Shown: piece after piece, positions 7,081-16,419 of the stretch
Numbering within the stretch: position 1 is the first letter of the stretch
Layout of the letters: each line of letters starts with the position of its first letter
NCBI RefSeq assembly: GCF_016834655.1
Contig: NZ_JAENHP010000019.1
Coordinates: 1 to 64,000, forward strand
Direction: 5' to 3'
Origin: Paractinoplanes ovalisporus
GTDB taxonomy: Bacteria > Actinomycetota > Actinomycetes > Mycobacteriales > Micromonosporaceae
Length of the DNA stretch: 64,000 nt
The notes under the pieces: generated by a model
Seen by the model: only the letters and a program-made list of their open reading frames with translations
What the model was told of the DNA's origin: nothing
Database searches by the model: none
Made by a program: the position numbers and the translations under genes

Positions 7081-9137
7081 TCCAGGTAGCGCTCCGCGAC
7101 CGCCGCCGGCTGCTCGGTGATCCGCCGCTCATCCAGGTTGCGGGCCAGCCGCAGGTACTGGGCGTGGGCCCACGTCAGCGGAGTCGCCGAGAAGGTCGGC
7201 GTGCCCGGCGCACCCGGCCCCTGGCGGTCCCACACCTGCTCCGGAAGCATGCCCCCGGGCCCGGCGGCCCGAGCCATCGCGGCCAGGTTCCGGCGGGCAG
7301 CCGCGAAGTCTCCGGCCGCGATGTCGTACTCGCCGCGCTCCCCACTCAGCAGCGGCCACGCCCGGCCGCGGGTCAGCAGCGACCCGCCGGGCAGGTTGTA
7401 CTCCCACTGGCTGCCGTCCAGCTTCTCGCCGAAGCCGTCGAACGACGCCCGATGCCAGAAGAACCCGTTCGGCGTCCGCACCCCCAGCTGCGCGTCCACG
7501 ACCGACAGCGTGTTCACGACGTCCGGGTCCGAGGCCTTCAGGACCCCCAGCCGTACGAGGTCGAGGAAGCTCGGATCGACCACGCGGCGCTGATCGACAC
7601 CGGTCGGCCCGCTGTCCCCGATGTCGTAGGTGGTGCCCGCGTCCGGCTTGCCGTCCTTGGTCAGCCGCAGGAAGTAGGGCCGGCTCGAATAGGGCCCGTT
7701 GGTCGTGACGGTCCACGACTTCAGTGCCGCCCGCCACGCGTCGGCGGTCGTGAGATAGCGCCGCGCCGAGGCGGTGTCGCCGTTCCTGACCGCCAGCTCC
7801 GCCGCGCAGACGAGCCCGGCGACGGCGGTGGCGATGGTGTTGGGGGAGTAGCCCGACTGGTTCTCCCAGCGTTCCTGCGGCGTGAACGGCGCTTGCGGAT
7901 ACGCCACCAGGAAGTCCGCCGCTTTCCTGACACCGCTCCAATGTCCGCCGTCGCCGAGCTGATAGGCGAGCACGATCGGCAACGCCACCTCGTCCAGCTG
8001 CAGACCCTCCCAGACGGGCGTTCCGTCCACGCGCGAGTTCTGCGGGAACGAGCCGTCCGGCTTCTGCTGCACCTCGAACAGGAACTGCAGCGCCCGTTCC
8101 GCCCCCGCCCGATCACCGGCGGCCAGCAGCCCCGGTCGCGATCTGGTAGAGGTCACGCGACCACACCAGGTGATAGGGCCCCGACGGGTCATCCGTGCCG
8201 AATGCCCACGGCGAGGCCGGCGCCGCCACGTACGCACCCGGATGTGTCTTGTCCTCAGCCGCCGCGAGCACCAGCGCCGACGTGGTCCAGAGCCGCCGTT
8301 GCGCGCCGGTCAGCCCATGCGGCGGCTCGCTCAGCCCGGCCAGATAACCCTTCCATCCGTACGTGTAATCGCCCGCGACCTTCCCGAAGCCGTCCCGCAA
8401 CGAGGCCCGTGCCGTGGCCAGCGCTTCGGCCTCGCCACCGCCGAACGAGAGGGCCAGCGTCGTGTGCTTCGTCCGCAGCTCGGCGGTCTGCACCAGACTC
8501 CCGGCCGCCGCCGACCGGTAGTGCCAGTCCATCCGCCCGTCCCGCAGATCCGTACGGCCGTCGCTGACCCCCGCGAACCCACTGGACGTGCCCGCGAAGT
8601 TTCCCACCAGCGCACTGGCCACCCCGCCGTCCGACGCCACCAGCCCACCGTCGACGCTGCGCCCCGCATCGCCGCCACGCGAGTTCCCAAGAGCCGGGTC
8701 ATAGACGGCGTAGAGCCCGTGCCCACCACCCCCACCGAACGCCAGGTCGACCAGCACCGTCGACCGCGCCGGATCGGTGACGTAGTCGGCCGTCAACCGC
8801 CACCCGTCCCCGTCGAAGACCTGCCGGAACCGCAGCCCGTCAACCCGCTCGGTGCTCACCTTCCGCGCCGCCGCCACCCCACCCCGGCCCGTCACCACGA
8901 ACTCCAGGGCTCGCGCGCCGGGCTCGCCGATGGTCGGGTAGAAGATTTCCCCAAGACCACCTTGACGCTGCACGGTGGCCCAGACCTTGCTGACCGCCGT
9001 ACGAGACGTCAGCAGCCCCGACTTCGACGCCGGCAGGTACTGCTGATCAACCCCAGGAGCTCCCGGCGCACCCCACCACCCGGCAGGGGCGCAAGCCCCA
9101 TAGCGGCCACCAGCACGACAGGCATCAATGGCGTCAT
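7077..9137 (-). pseudogene. GH15 glucoamylase, two frameshifts
   Basis: The combined frames encode a secreted glycoside hydrolase family 15 glucoamylase (glucan 1,4-alpha-glucosidase), which releases glucose from the non-reducing ends of alpha-glucans. Visible landmarks are the N-terminal APGAPGVDQQYLPA, LGEIFYPT, LVWSRDLYQIATG, LQLDEVALPIVLAYQLG (catalytic acid region) and MLPEQVWD (catalytic base region). The frame breaks at 8130-8133, a CCCC run, where one extra base would explain the switch from GAAGRR-stop to LLAAGDRAGAE. A second break near 9086-9089, a GGGG run, separates a signal peptide starting at ATG 9137 (MTPLMPVVLVAAMGLAPLP) from the mature protein. ATG 9137 overlaps the stop of the upstream gene as ATGA. 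Sequencing error is the alternative to true decay. Confidence 0.75.
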
Positions 9138-9904
9138 CCCCTGGGTCTACTCCCACGGCTTCTAGATCGCATCCGTCCGGGAAGAACGGGGGCCGAGCGT
9201 CCCGGCGACACGAGCTTGACCCGGAACGACAGGAACCGGCTCCGCACCGCAAACTCCAGGTCGACCGGCTGCCGCGCCGGGGCGGGGACGGCAGTCGTTT
9301 TCGCCGGCCTCGACACCAGCCTTGCTTGGTAGGCCTCGCTCGCAATCGTGAGGAAGTGCTGCTGGCGCTTGGTGAGACGCGGGCTCGCAAACCAGTTCGC
9401 ACCCTCGACCGACCACCAGTCCATGGCCAGGTCCTCCCGGAAGACACCGTCGAAGAGGGACCGGAGCGTGGGCGGGTCGATGTTCCCGATCTCCCACAGC
9501 GTCGACCAGTAGGCGACCCACTGGTTGAGGACCATCAGGCGGCGGGCCTCGACGTCCGGCTTCCCAGCTTGAAGCGGGACAGCCATGCGGGGGTCGTCGA
9601 TCGCGATCATCGACAGCTCGAAGTGGCGTTGCCGTAACACCATCGTCTGCGTGAGCCGTACCTGGCGCCACTGCAGCAGCAGAGAACCGGCGATGCCGCA
9701 GAATGCGAGGCCGGACAGGATGGCGGAGATCCCGCCATATGCCTGTCCGACCTCGGAGAGCTGGTGCCAGTCCTCAGACCGGCCGATCAGTGAACCCAGC
9801 AGTCGGGGCGACGTGACGATCAATGCAAGGAAGCCGCCGAGTCCGGCCGCCGCAACAAGTGTGAGAGCCCGACGCTGCCATCCAGTCCGGTGAATTCTCC
9901 TCAT
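9134..9904 (-). CDS. DUF6082-like membrane protein
   Basis: A 256-residue protein with two N-terminal membrane segments (about residues 12-34 and 55-78) and a soluble remainder. The segment with AYGGISAILSGLAF followed by LLLQWRQVRLTQ fits the actinobacterial DUF6082 family, in which a membrane helix is followed by a QxRQ-type amphipathic helix and a cytoplasmic domain. No enzymatic motif is visible and no function is known for the family. The stop TGA overlaps the ATG of the glucoamylase pseudogene, suggesting co-transcription. Its own ribosome site is weak. Confidence 0.6.
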   Translation of the reverse strand: MRRIHRTGWQRRALTLVAAAGLGGFLALIVTSPRLLGSLIGRSEDWHQLSEVGQAYGGISAILSGLAFCGIAGSLLLQWRQVRLTQTMVLRQRHFELSMIAIDDPRMAVPLQAGKPDVEARRLMVLNQWVAYWSTLWEIGNIDPPTLRSLFDGVFREDLAMDWWSVEGANWFASPRLTKRQQHFLTIASEAYQARLVSRPAKTTAVPAPARQPVDLEFAVRSRFLSFRVKLVSPGRSAPVLPGRMRSRSRGSRPRG

Positions 9905-9978
9905 GAAGCATGGTTGCCCGGCGCACCACAGCCGGCCTCAATGAGTGAATCCCGGTAGGCGACGATGAGGGCTCCGGT

Positions 9979-10350
9979 TCAAGGGCGTGAGTGGTGCCAC
10001 TGGGTCGTCGGCATGTGGCTTCCCCGTGCCATGGGCGACAGCAGTACCGTGAACAGTGATAGTGCTACCGCGGCCGCGAACAGGCTCCACAAGAGAGTTC
10101 TCACCGCAGCAAGCATGACTGCCTTGGGGATGACAACAATGCGCTCGTAGTCGGCCACGCCGGAGCCGGGCGGAAGATGATTTTGGAGTTCGTCGGTGCG
10201 GTTGGTGCCGATGATCGCGAAGTTGCCGTCCTGCAGCCGGAAGACCGCGGGGCAGGTGATGTTGTTGGAGCAGTCCGCGTGCCGCCTGTCCAAGCGACGA
10301 TCGATCGGCGAGGTGGGTAGGGCGCCGTTGGTGTGCATCTTCGGTGACAC
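9979..10350 (-). CDS. small membrane-anchored protein of unknown function
   Basis: A 123-residue protein. Its middle (CPAVFRLQDGNFAIIGT, then a Glu-Leu/Leu-Pro segment and YERIVVIPKAVMLAA) follows a pattern seen in small uncharacterised actinobacterial proteins with an N-terminal Cys pair (here DCSNNITC). A single membrane helix lies near residues 85-105. GTG 10350 has GGA about 7 nt upstream; ATG 10338 is an alternative start. It is on the same strand as, and 75 bp upstream of, the DUF6082-like gene. No function can be given. Confidence 0.5.
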   Translation of the reverse strand: MSPKMHTNGALPTSPIDRRLDRRHADCSNNITCPAVFRLQDGNFAIIGTNRTDELQNHLPPGSGVADYERIVVIPKAVMLAAVRTLLWSLFAAAVALSLFTVLLSPMARGSHMPTTQWHHSRP

Positions 10351-10591
10351 AGCTGGTTCCTATGGGTTCGGATTGATGGCGGCGTCTGGCCAACGTTCGG
10401 GCGTCGTGACAGTGACCGTAGTGTCCTATATATGACAGATTTAGTGATATGTGCCCTTGGAGAGTTAGATTCGTAGGTTTGTCGTGTGGTGCCAGTTCAA
10501 GATCACATTGAGCCCGGACCGTTCCGGTGGACAGTTGCGAGTGGGCGGGTAAGGCTGGTCGAAGCGCTTCCGATGGGTTGAGAAAGAGGGA

Positions 10592-11647
10592 ATGACGATG
10601 CAGTACCGGCAGCTCGGCCGCACCGGCCTGAGGGTCTCTACGTTCACTCTGGGCACCATGGGGTTCGGCGGCACCGGGTGGGCTTCTCCGGTTGGCAAGA
10701 TCGATGTGGCGGGGGCGCGGGAGCAGATCGCGATCGCCAAGGATGCTGGGGTCAACCTCATCGACACCGCTGATGTCTACTCGGCGGGGCTCAGTGAGGA
10801 GATTCTGGGCGAGGCCCTGGGTGACTCGCGCGACGACGTGCTGATCGCGACCAAGGTGCGGATGCCGATGGGGGACGGGCAGAACGACGCCGGTCTGTCG
10901 CGGCACCACATCATCCGGGGCGCGGAGGCCAGCCTGCGGCGGCTCGGCACCGACTACATCGACCTGTTCCAGGTGCACGAGTGGGACGGGCACACTCCGC
11001 TGGAAGAGACGCTGACCGCGCTTGACGATCTTGTTCGTAGCGGCAAGGTGCGCTACATCGGCTGCTCCAACTATGCGGCCTGGCAGATGGTCAAGGCGCT
11101 CGGCATCTCCGACGCGCGGCAGATCGAGCGCTTCGCCAGCACGCAGGTGTTCTACTCGCTGGTCTCGCGGGACATTGAGGCCGAGATCGTGCCGGCCGCG
11201 GTCGACCAAGGGGTCGGCATCCTGGTCTGGAGCCCGCTCGCGGGTGGCCTGACCTCGGGCAAGTACCGGCGCGGGGTGACCGCCCCGGAAGGCAGCCGGC
11301 ACCTCTCCGAGTGGAGCGAGCCGCCGATCGCCGACGAGGACAAGCTGTACGACACCATCGAGGTCGCCGTGAAGATCGGGGAATCGCACGGGGTGTCGGC
11401 GGCGCAGGTGTCGCTCGCCTACATCGCGCAGAAGCCGGGCGTGACCTCGCTGATCGTGGGGGCGCGCACGCCCGACCAGCTGCGCGACAACCTGGCCGCG
11501 GCCGATCTGGAGCTGACCGCGGACGAGGTCAAGGCGCTCGACGACGTGAGCGGCGAGCCGCTGCGCTACCCGTTCTGGCACCAGCGCAACACGAGCTCCG
11601 ACCGGCTCAGTGCTGCGGACCTGACGCAGATCCAGCGGCACCTGTAG
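10592..11647 (+). CDS. aldo/keto reductase
   Basis: A 351-residue NADPH-type aldo/keto reductase with a TIM-barrel fold. The catalytic tetrad is visible: Asp58 and Tyr63 in LIDTADVYSAG, Lys in LIATKVRMPMG near residue 88, and His in LFQVHEWDGH near residue 131. The coenzyme phosphate-binding segment is in SLIVGARTPDQLRDN near residue 295. It resembles the YajO/oxidoreductase branch that reduces small carbonyls; the substrate is not evident. ATG 10592 follows GAAAGAGGG. The upstream 240 bp (10351-10591) is comparatively AT-rich and holds no gene. A strong hairpin follows the stop. Confidence 0.9.
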   Translation: MTMQYRQLGRTGLRVSTFTLGTMGFGGTGWASPVGKIDVAGAREQIAIAKDAGVNLIDTADVYSAGLSEEILGEALGDSRDDVLIATKVRMPMGDGQNDAGLSRHHIIRGAEASLRRLGTDYIDLFQVHEWDGHTPLEETLTALDDLVRSGKVRYIGCSNYAAWQMVKALGISDARQIERFASTQVFYSLVSRDIEAEIVPAAVDQGVGILVWSPLAGGLTSGKYRRGVTAPEGSRHLSEWSEPPIADEDKLYDTIEVAVKIGESHGVSAAQVSLAYIAQKPGVTSLIVGARTPDQLRDNLAAADLELTADEVKALDDVSGEPLRYPFWHQRNTSSDRLSAADLTQIQRHL

Positions 11648-11660
11648 AAGAAGACGTCAA

Positions 11661-11688
11661 AGGGCCGCCCCGACGCCGGGGCGGCCCT
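11661..11688. terminator. bidirectional terminator hairpin
   Basis: AGGGCCGCCCC (11661-11671) pairs perfectly with GGGGCGGCCCT (11678-11688) around a 6-nt loop, between the converging aldo/keto reductase and alanine dehydrogenase genes. Confidence 0.85.
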
Positions 11689-11701
11689 CCACCGTGCTGG
11701 G

Positions 11702-12817
11702 TCAGGCGAGAACGGAGTCGATCTCGACCGAAGGGAGGCCCAGCGCGGCGCCGACCGACGCGTTGGTCAGCTGGCCGTCGTGCACGCTCAGGCCGGCGGC
11801 CAGGGCGGCGTCGGCGCGCAGCGCGTCCTTCCAGCCCAGGTCGGCCAGGCGCAGCGCGTACGGAAGGGTGGCGTTGGTCAGGGCGTACGTGGAGGTGTTG
11901 GGTACCGCCCCGGGCATGTTGGCCACGCAGTAGAACACCGACTCGTGCACCTTGTAGACCGGGTTCTCGTGGGTGGTGGGGCGCGAGTCCTCGAAGCAGC
12001 CGCCCTGGTCGATCGCGATGTCGACGAGCACCGCGCCCGGCTTCATCCGCTTCACGAGCTCGTTCGACACCAGCGTGGGGGCCTTGGCGCCGGGCACGAG
12101 CACCGCGCCGATCACCATGTCGGCCTCGATCACCTGCTGCTCGATGGCGTACGAGGACGAGACCAGCGTCTTGACCCGGCCGCCGAACTGGGCGTCGATC
12201 TGGCGCAGCCGCGCGATGTTCAGGTCGAGGACGGTGACGTCGGCGCCCATGCCGAGCGCGATGGTGGCCGCGTTGACGCCGGAGACGCCGCCGCCGATGA
12301 CGACGACCTTGGCCGGGCTGACGCCCGGAACCCCGCCGGGGAGCACGCCGCGGCCGCCCGAGTTGCGCATGAGGCTGTACGCACCGACCTGCGGGGCGAG
12401 CCGTCCGGCGACCTCGCTCATCGGGGCCAGCAGGGGCAGCGACCCGTCGGCGAGCTGCACCGTCTCGTACGCGATGGCGGTGGTGCCGCTGGCGAGCAGG
12501 GCCTTGGTGCCGTCGGCGTCGGCCGCGAGGTGCAGGTAGGTGAACAGCACCTGGCCCGCGCGCAGCCGGTGGTACTCGGCGGCGATCGGCTCCTTGACCT
12601 TGAGCAGCAGGTCGGCGCGGCGCCAGACGGTGTCGACGTCCTGCACGATCTCGGCGCCGGCGGCGATGAAGTCCTGGTCGGTGATGGCCGAGCCGACGCC
12701 CGCGCCGGCCTGGATGAGCACGTCGTGGCCGCGGCGCACGAACTCGGCGACACCCGCGGGGGTGATCGCGACCCGGTACTCGTGGTTCTTGATCTCTGCC
12801 GGCACACCGATGTGCAT
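11702..12817 (-). CDS. ald: alanine dehydrogenase
   Basis: A 371-residue NAD-dependent L-alanine dehydrogenase, interconverting L-alanine with pyruvate, ammonia and NADH; in actinobacteria it serves alanine use and redox balance. Length and sequence match the family closely. Catalytic Lys75 (LLLKVKEP) and His96 (TYLHLAAD) fall at the positions known for mycobacterial Ald; VIGGGVSGVNAA near residue 172 is the NAD-binding loop, and VDIAIDQGGCFEDSRPT carries the nucleotide-side aspartate. ATG 12817 opens the typical MHIGVPAEIKNHEYRVAITP. It diverges from an Lrp/AsnC regulator, which in mycobacteria (AldR) controls ald. Confidence 0.95.
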   Translation of the reverse strand: MHIGVPAEIKNHEYRVAITPAGVAEFVRRGHDVLIQAGAGVGSAITDQDFIAAGAEIVQDVDTVWRRADLLLKVKEPIAAEYHRLRAGQVLFTYLHLAADADGTKALLASGTTAIAYETVQLADGSLPLLAPMSEVAGRLAPQVGAYSLMRNSGGRGVLPGGVPGVSPAKVVVIGGGVSGVNAATIALGMGADVTVLDLNIARLRQIDAQFGGRVKTLVSSSYAIEQQVIEADMVIGAVLVPGAKAPTLVSNELVKRMKPGAVLVDIAIDQGGCFEDSRPTTHENPVYKVHESVFYCVANMPGAVPNTSTYALTNATLPYALRLADLGWKDALRADAALAAGLSVHDGQLTNASVGAALGLPSVEIDSVLA

Positions 12818-12888
12818 GACGTCATCCCTTCGTCGTTGACATCAGCGTGAAACGATGTGCTGTTTGAACGCAATGCGACCGCATAAGA

Positions 12889-12913
12889 TTCTGTGCAGAC
12901 GATGTGAACAGAA
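12889..12913. promoter_or_regulatory. candidate Lrp/AldR operator
   Basis: TTCTGT (12889-12894) and ACAGAA (12908-12913) form an inverted repeat with 13-nt spacing in the 120-bp gap between ald and its divergent Lrp-type gene. The size and position suit an Lrp/AsnC dimer site. The surrounding bases are also markedly more AT-rich than the genes. Confidence 0.45.
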
Positions 12914-12937
12914 GAAGATGCCAGCAGTGGGGGCGAA

Positions 12938-13408
12938 TTGACCGACGTACCGAAGGATCTTCGAGCTCTTGATCACACCGACCGTGAGCTGCTGGCGCTG
13001 CTCGAGGTCGACGGCCGCATGCCCAACAACGCCCTCGCCGAGCGCGTCGGCATCGCGCCGAGCACCTGCCTCACCCGCATCCGGAGGCTGCGCGAGATCG
13101 GCGCGATCCGTGGTTTCCACGCCGACGTCGACCCGGCCTGGATCGGCCGTCCCATCCAGGCGATGATCGCGGTGCGCATCCGCTCGGAGTCGCGCGACGC
13201 GATCGGCAAGTTCGCCGAGTCGCTGGCCGGCATTCCCGCCGTTCGCGACGTGTACTTCGTCTCCGGCTCGTACGATTTCCTTCTGCACGTCGCGACGGTC
13301 GATGTCGAGGACCTCCGCGAAGTGATCACCGAGCGCCTCAGCGGCACCCGCCTGATCGCCGGCACGGAAACGTACCTGATCTTCGAGCACCGGCGAGGCA
13401 ACTCCTGA
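12938..13408 (+). CDS. Lrp/AsnC-family regulator, probable AldR
   Basis: A 156-residue feast/famine regulator. Residues 10-60 form the N-terminal HTH (DHTDRELLALLEVDGRMP, then NNALAERVGIAPSTCLTRIR), and the C-terminal ~75 residues are the RAM/AsnC ligand-binding domain with a VRDVYFVSGSYDFLLHV strand. Members bind amino acids and form octamers on DNA. TTG 12938 is used as start because GTGGGGG lies just upstream and homologous proteins begin at this point. Divergence from ald is the classic arrangement, so alanine-responsive control of ald is a sound inference. Confidence 0.9.
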   Translation: MTDVPKDLRALDHTDRELLALLEVDGRMPNNALAERVGIAPSTCLTRIRRLREIGAIRGFHADVDPAWIGRPIQAMIAVRIRSESRDAIGKFAESLAGIPAVRDVYFVSGSYDFLLHVATVDVEDLREVITERLSGTRLIAGTETYLIFEHRRGNS

Positions 13409-13509
13409 TCACCGCCCTGCACCCGGCCCATTGCTCAGCCCCGGCGCCGGTCAGCCGACCGTTCACCCGTGACGGGATGTAGCCCTTTCACTTGTGAAGG
13501 ACACGGGAT

Positions 13510-14724
13510 ATGTCGGACACACTGGTCGCGGAGCGCGCCGCCGAGGAGCGGCGTCTGGCCGCCCTGCGCAACTACCGCGTGCTCGACACGGCGCCCGAGA
13601 GCGACTTCGACGACATCGCCGTGCTCGCCGCCCAGCTCTGCCGCACCCCGATCGCCGCGGTCTCGCTGATCGACGCCGACCGCCAGTGGCACAAGGCGCA
13701 GGTCGGCATCGAGGTCTGCGAGGTCTCGCGCGAGCACTCGTTCTGCACTCACGCCATGTATTCCGACGAGGTCATGCAGGTGCCGGACGCCCGCCTCGAC
13801 CCCCGTTTCCGCGACAACCCGCTGGTCACCGGCGACGCCAACATCGTCTTCTACGCCGGCGCCCCGCTGATCAGCTCGACCGGCGAGCCGCTGGGCAGCC
13901 TGTGCGTCATCGACCACGAGCCGCGCCTGCTCACCCCGGCCGAGAGCCAGGGGCTGCGGACGCTGGCCCGGCACGTCATGGCCCAGCTCGAACTGCGCCA
14001 GTACGCCCGCGGGCTGGACGCGGCCAACGAGCGGCTGCGTGACGCCGACCGGATCAAGGACGAGTTCATCTCGCGGGTCACCCACGAGCTCCGTACGCCC
14101 CTGACCTCGATCAACGGTTATCTGGAGATGCTGGCCGAGGACGGCCTCGAGCCGGGCACGGGCGAGGAGTTCCTGACCCGCATCCGGCGCAACTCCGACC
14201 GGCTGATGGCGCTGGTCGACGACATGCTGCTGGCCGCGCAGGCCGAGCTCCGCCTCTCGAAGCGGGTGATGGACATCGCGGAGCTCTCCCGGGCCGCGGT
14301 CGTCCGCAACAGCACACTGGCCCACTCCCGGGGCCTCGAGATCACCGCCGAGGCGCCCGAGCCCGTGCTGGTCGAGGCGGACGAGGCCCGGCTCATCCAG
14401 GTGCTCGAACGCCTCGTGCTCAACGCGGTCAAGTTCACCACCAGTGGCGGCATCACCGTGGGCGCGACGGCCTCGGGTGACATGGCGCGGCTGGTCGTGC
14501 GGGACACCGGGATCGGGATGAGCGCGGAGGACCAGCAGCGGGTGCTCGCGCCCTTCCGCCGCTCGGCCGACGCCGAACGCCGCGAGGTGCAGGGCGCCGG
14601 CCTGGGGCTGAGCATCGTCAAGGCGATCGTCGACAGCCACGGCGGATCGATCCGCATCGAGAGCGAGCCGGGCCGGGGCGTCACCGTCGTGGTCGAGCTG
14701 CCTCGGGTCACCGAAATTCTATAA
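13510..14724 (+). CDS. GAF-domain sensor histidine kinase
   Basis: A 404-residue soluble histidine kinase. Residues 15-165 form a GAF domain of the type found in bacterial cyanobacteriochrome-like/CHASE-free kinases (AEERRLAALRNYRVLDTAPE start, with SLIDADRQWHKAQVG). A short coiled linker leads to the HisKA dimerisation domain with phospho-acceptor His192 in FISRVTHELRTPLTS, and the HATPase domain has N (LNAVKFT), DTGIGMS and GAGLGLSIVK boxes. No membrane segments. No response regulator is adjacent. ATG 13510 is preceded by GAAGGA at good spacing. It is followed by the MarR-MFS pair after 19 bp, possibly in the same transcript. Confidence 0.9.
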   Translation: MSDTLVAERAAEERRLAALRNYRVLDTAPESDFDDIAVLAAQLCRTPIAAVSLIDADRQWHKAQVGIEVCEVSREHSFCTHAMYSDEVMQVPDARLDPRFRDNPLVTGDANIVFYAGAPLISSTGEPLGSLCVIDHEPRLLTPAESQGLRTLARHVMAQLELRQYARGLDAANERLRDADRIKDEFISRVTHELRTPLTSINGYLEMLAEDGLEPGTGEEFLTRIRRNSDRLMALVDDMLLAAQAELRLSKRVMDIAELSRAAVVRNSTLAHSRGLEITAEAPEPVLVEADEARLIQVLERLVLNAVKFTTSGGITVGATASGDMARLVVRDTGIGMSAEDQQRVLAPFRRSADAERREVQGAGLGLSIVKAIVDSHGGSIRIESEPGRGVTVVVELPRVTEIL

Positions 14725-14743
14725 GCGCTGTTACATTTTTCCG

Positions 14744-15208
14744 GTGGACCTTCTCGACAGCAACCACTGGAGCGACCTGCACGCGCTGCTGGCCGAGCTC
14801 GACCAGGACATCGCGGCGCTCTACACCGACGCCGGCATCGAGGGCATGCGCACCCGGTTCGTCGGGCCGCTCATCGCCCTGCACCGGTTCGGGCCGATGA
14901 CCATCCGGCAGCTCGCCCAGCGCCGCGGCGTGTCGCACTCGGCCATGAGCCAGACCGCCGCCGCCATGATCAGAGCCGGGTTCGCCGAGAGCGCCGTCGG
15001 AGCTGACGCCCGTACGCGGGAAATCGCTCTGTCGGCCCGCGCCCGCGAGATCATGCCGTTCCTCGTCGACGAGTGGAGGGCGACCGAGGCCACCGTGCGG
15101 CAGTTGGATTCCGAGCTCCCGTACGCCCTCAGCCAGGTCACCGCCGACCTCCGCGCGCTGCTGGAGGCCCGTCCCTTCGCCGAGCGCCTGCGTTCCCAGC
15201 TGCCGTGA
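14744..15208 (+). CDS. MarR-family transcriptional regulator
   Basis: A 154-residue winged-helix protein. The HTH core is near residues 50-85 (FGPMTIRQLAQRRGVSHSAM, then SQTAAAMIRAG), followed by a wing (GADARTREIALSARA) and long dimerisation helices at both ends, as in MarR. GTG 14744 is the only suitable start. The stop overlaps the GTG of the downstream MFS gene (GTGA), so it most probably controls that exporter in response to a small molecule. A cluster TTACATTTTT upstream may be its promoter. Confidence 0.85.
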   Translation: MDLLDSNHWSDLHALLAELDQDIAALYTDAGIEGMRTRFVGPLIALHRFGPMTIRQLAQRRGVSHSAMSQTAAAMIRAGFAESAVGADARTREIALSARAREIMPFLVDEWRATEATVRQLDSELPYALSQVTADLRALLEARPFAERLRSQLP

Positions 15209-16419
15209 GGGTCCTGACCGACCTGCGGCCGTTGCGCGAGAACCGCACGTTTCGCCGTCTCTGGCTGGGGACGACCGCCTCCGGGCTCGGCGGACAGTTC
15301 GGGGCCTTCGCCGTCACCTTCTACATCTACGACCGCACGCACAGCGCCGCCGCCCTCGGCCTCGTGGGGCTGGTCACCGCGGTGCCGCTGATCGTGCTGG
15401 CCCTGGCCGGCAGCGGGTTCACCGACCACGTCGACCGGCGCCGCCTCGCCCTGAACTGCACCGCGGCCGAGATCGTGGTGACCGCCGCCATGACGGTCGT
15501 CGCCTTCACCGATGCCGGGGGCGTGCCGGCCATGCTCCTGCTGGTCGCCGTTCAGTCATCGCTGTCGGCCCTGGTCGGCCCGGCCCGCCAGACCTTCGTG
15601 CCCGCCCTTCTGACCGGGGACCGCCTGGCCGCGGGGCTGGCCCTCAACGGGCTCTCGTTCCAGGTCGCGATGCTGCTCGGCCCGGCCCTCGCGGGCGGGC
15701 TCACCGCCGTCGCCGGGGTCGGCTGGTGCCTCGCGTTCGACACCCTCACCTTCGTGGCGGCGCTGGCCGGGCTGGCCGGGCTGCCCTCCGGCGGGCCGGC
15801 CGACTCCGGCGCGCCCGGCTGGCGGGCGGTCGCGGCCGGTCTCTCGTACGCGGTGCGGACCCCCACCGTGCGCGGCGCGCTGCTGGCCGACCTGGCCGCC
15901 ACCGTGCTCGCAATGCCGGTGGGCCTGTTCCTGGTGCTCAACACCGAGAGGTTCGGCGGCCGGGCCGAGATCGTGGGCCTGTTCACCACCGCGGTCGCGG
16001 TCGGCGGTGTCGCCGCCTCGATCCTCTCCGGCTTCGCCACCCGGCAGACCCGTCCCGGCCGCCTGCTGCTGATCTGTGGCGCGATCTGGGCCGTCGCCCT
16101 GGGCCTGGCCGGGGTGACGGGCAGCCTGCTGCTGGTCCTGGCGTTGCTGGCCCTGGCCGGTGGGGCCGACACCTGGGCCGTGGTGTCGCGGGGCACGGTG
16201 ATCCAGACCGTGACCCCGCCCGGCTACCGCGGCCGTATCTCCTCCCTGGAACACATCGTGGGCGTGGCGGGCCCCCAGATCGGCATCCTGCGCTCGGGAC
16301 TGGTCGCGGCGGCCACCTCGGGCGGCGCGGCCCTGACCCTGGGCGGCGTCACCGCTCTGCTGGCGACCGGCCTGATCGCACTGTCCACACCGCAGCTCCG
16401 CGCTTTCAAGAGTCGCTAG
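15205..16419 (+). CDS. MFS transporter (EntS-like exporter)
   Basis: A 404-residue major facilitator with about twelve hydrophobic helices. The start RENRTFRRLWLG, the DHVDRRR loop between helices 2 and 3 and a later RGRISSLEHIVG fit the EntS/MFS_3 group that includes enterobactin exporters and macrolide-efflux-like pumps. It likely extrudes a small hydrophobic compound by proton antiport. The start GTG 15205 overlaps the MarR stop, giving translational coupling. The last four bases overlap the end of the converging small gene. Confidence 0.85.
   Translation: MRVLTDLRPLRENRTFRRLWLGTTASGLGGQFGAFAVTFYIYDRTHSAAALGLVGLVTAVPLIVLALAGSGFTDHVDRRRLALNCTAAEIVVTAAMTVVAFTDAGGVPAMLLLVAVQSSLSALVGPARQTFVPALLTGDRLAAGLALNGLSFQVAMLLGPALAGGLTAVAGVGWCLAFDTLTFVAALAGLAGLPSGGPADSGAPGWRAVAAGLSYAVRTPTVRGALLADLAATVLAMPVGLFLVLNTERFGGRAEIVGLFTTAVAVGGVAASILSGFATRQTRPGRLLLICGAIWAVALGLAGVTGSLLLVLALLALAGGADTWAVVSRGTVIQTVTPPGYRGRISSLEHIVGVAGPQIGILRSGLVAAATSGGAALTLGGVTALLATGLIALSTPQLRAFKSR

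Noticed and set aside
8113..9447. A single uninterrupted glucoamylase gene from 9447
   Set aside because: The first ~95 codons of that frame are out-of-frame sequence of the DUF6082-like gene, and the frame stops at 8113 before the catalytic acid.
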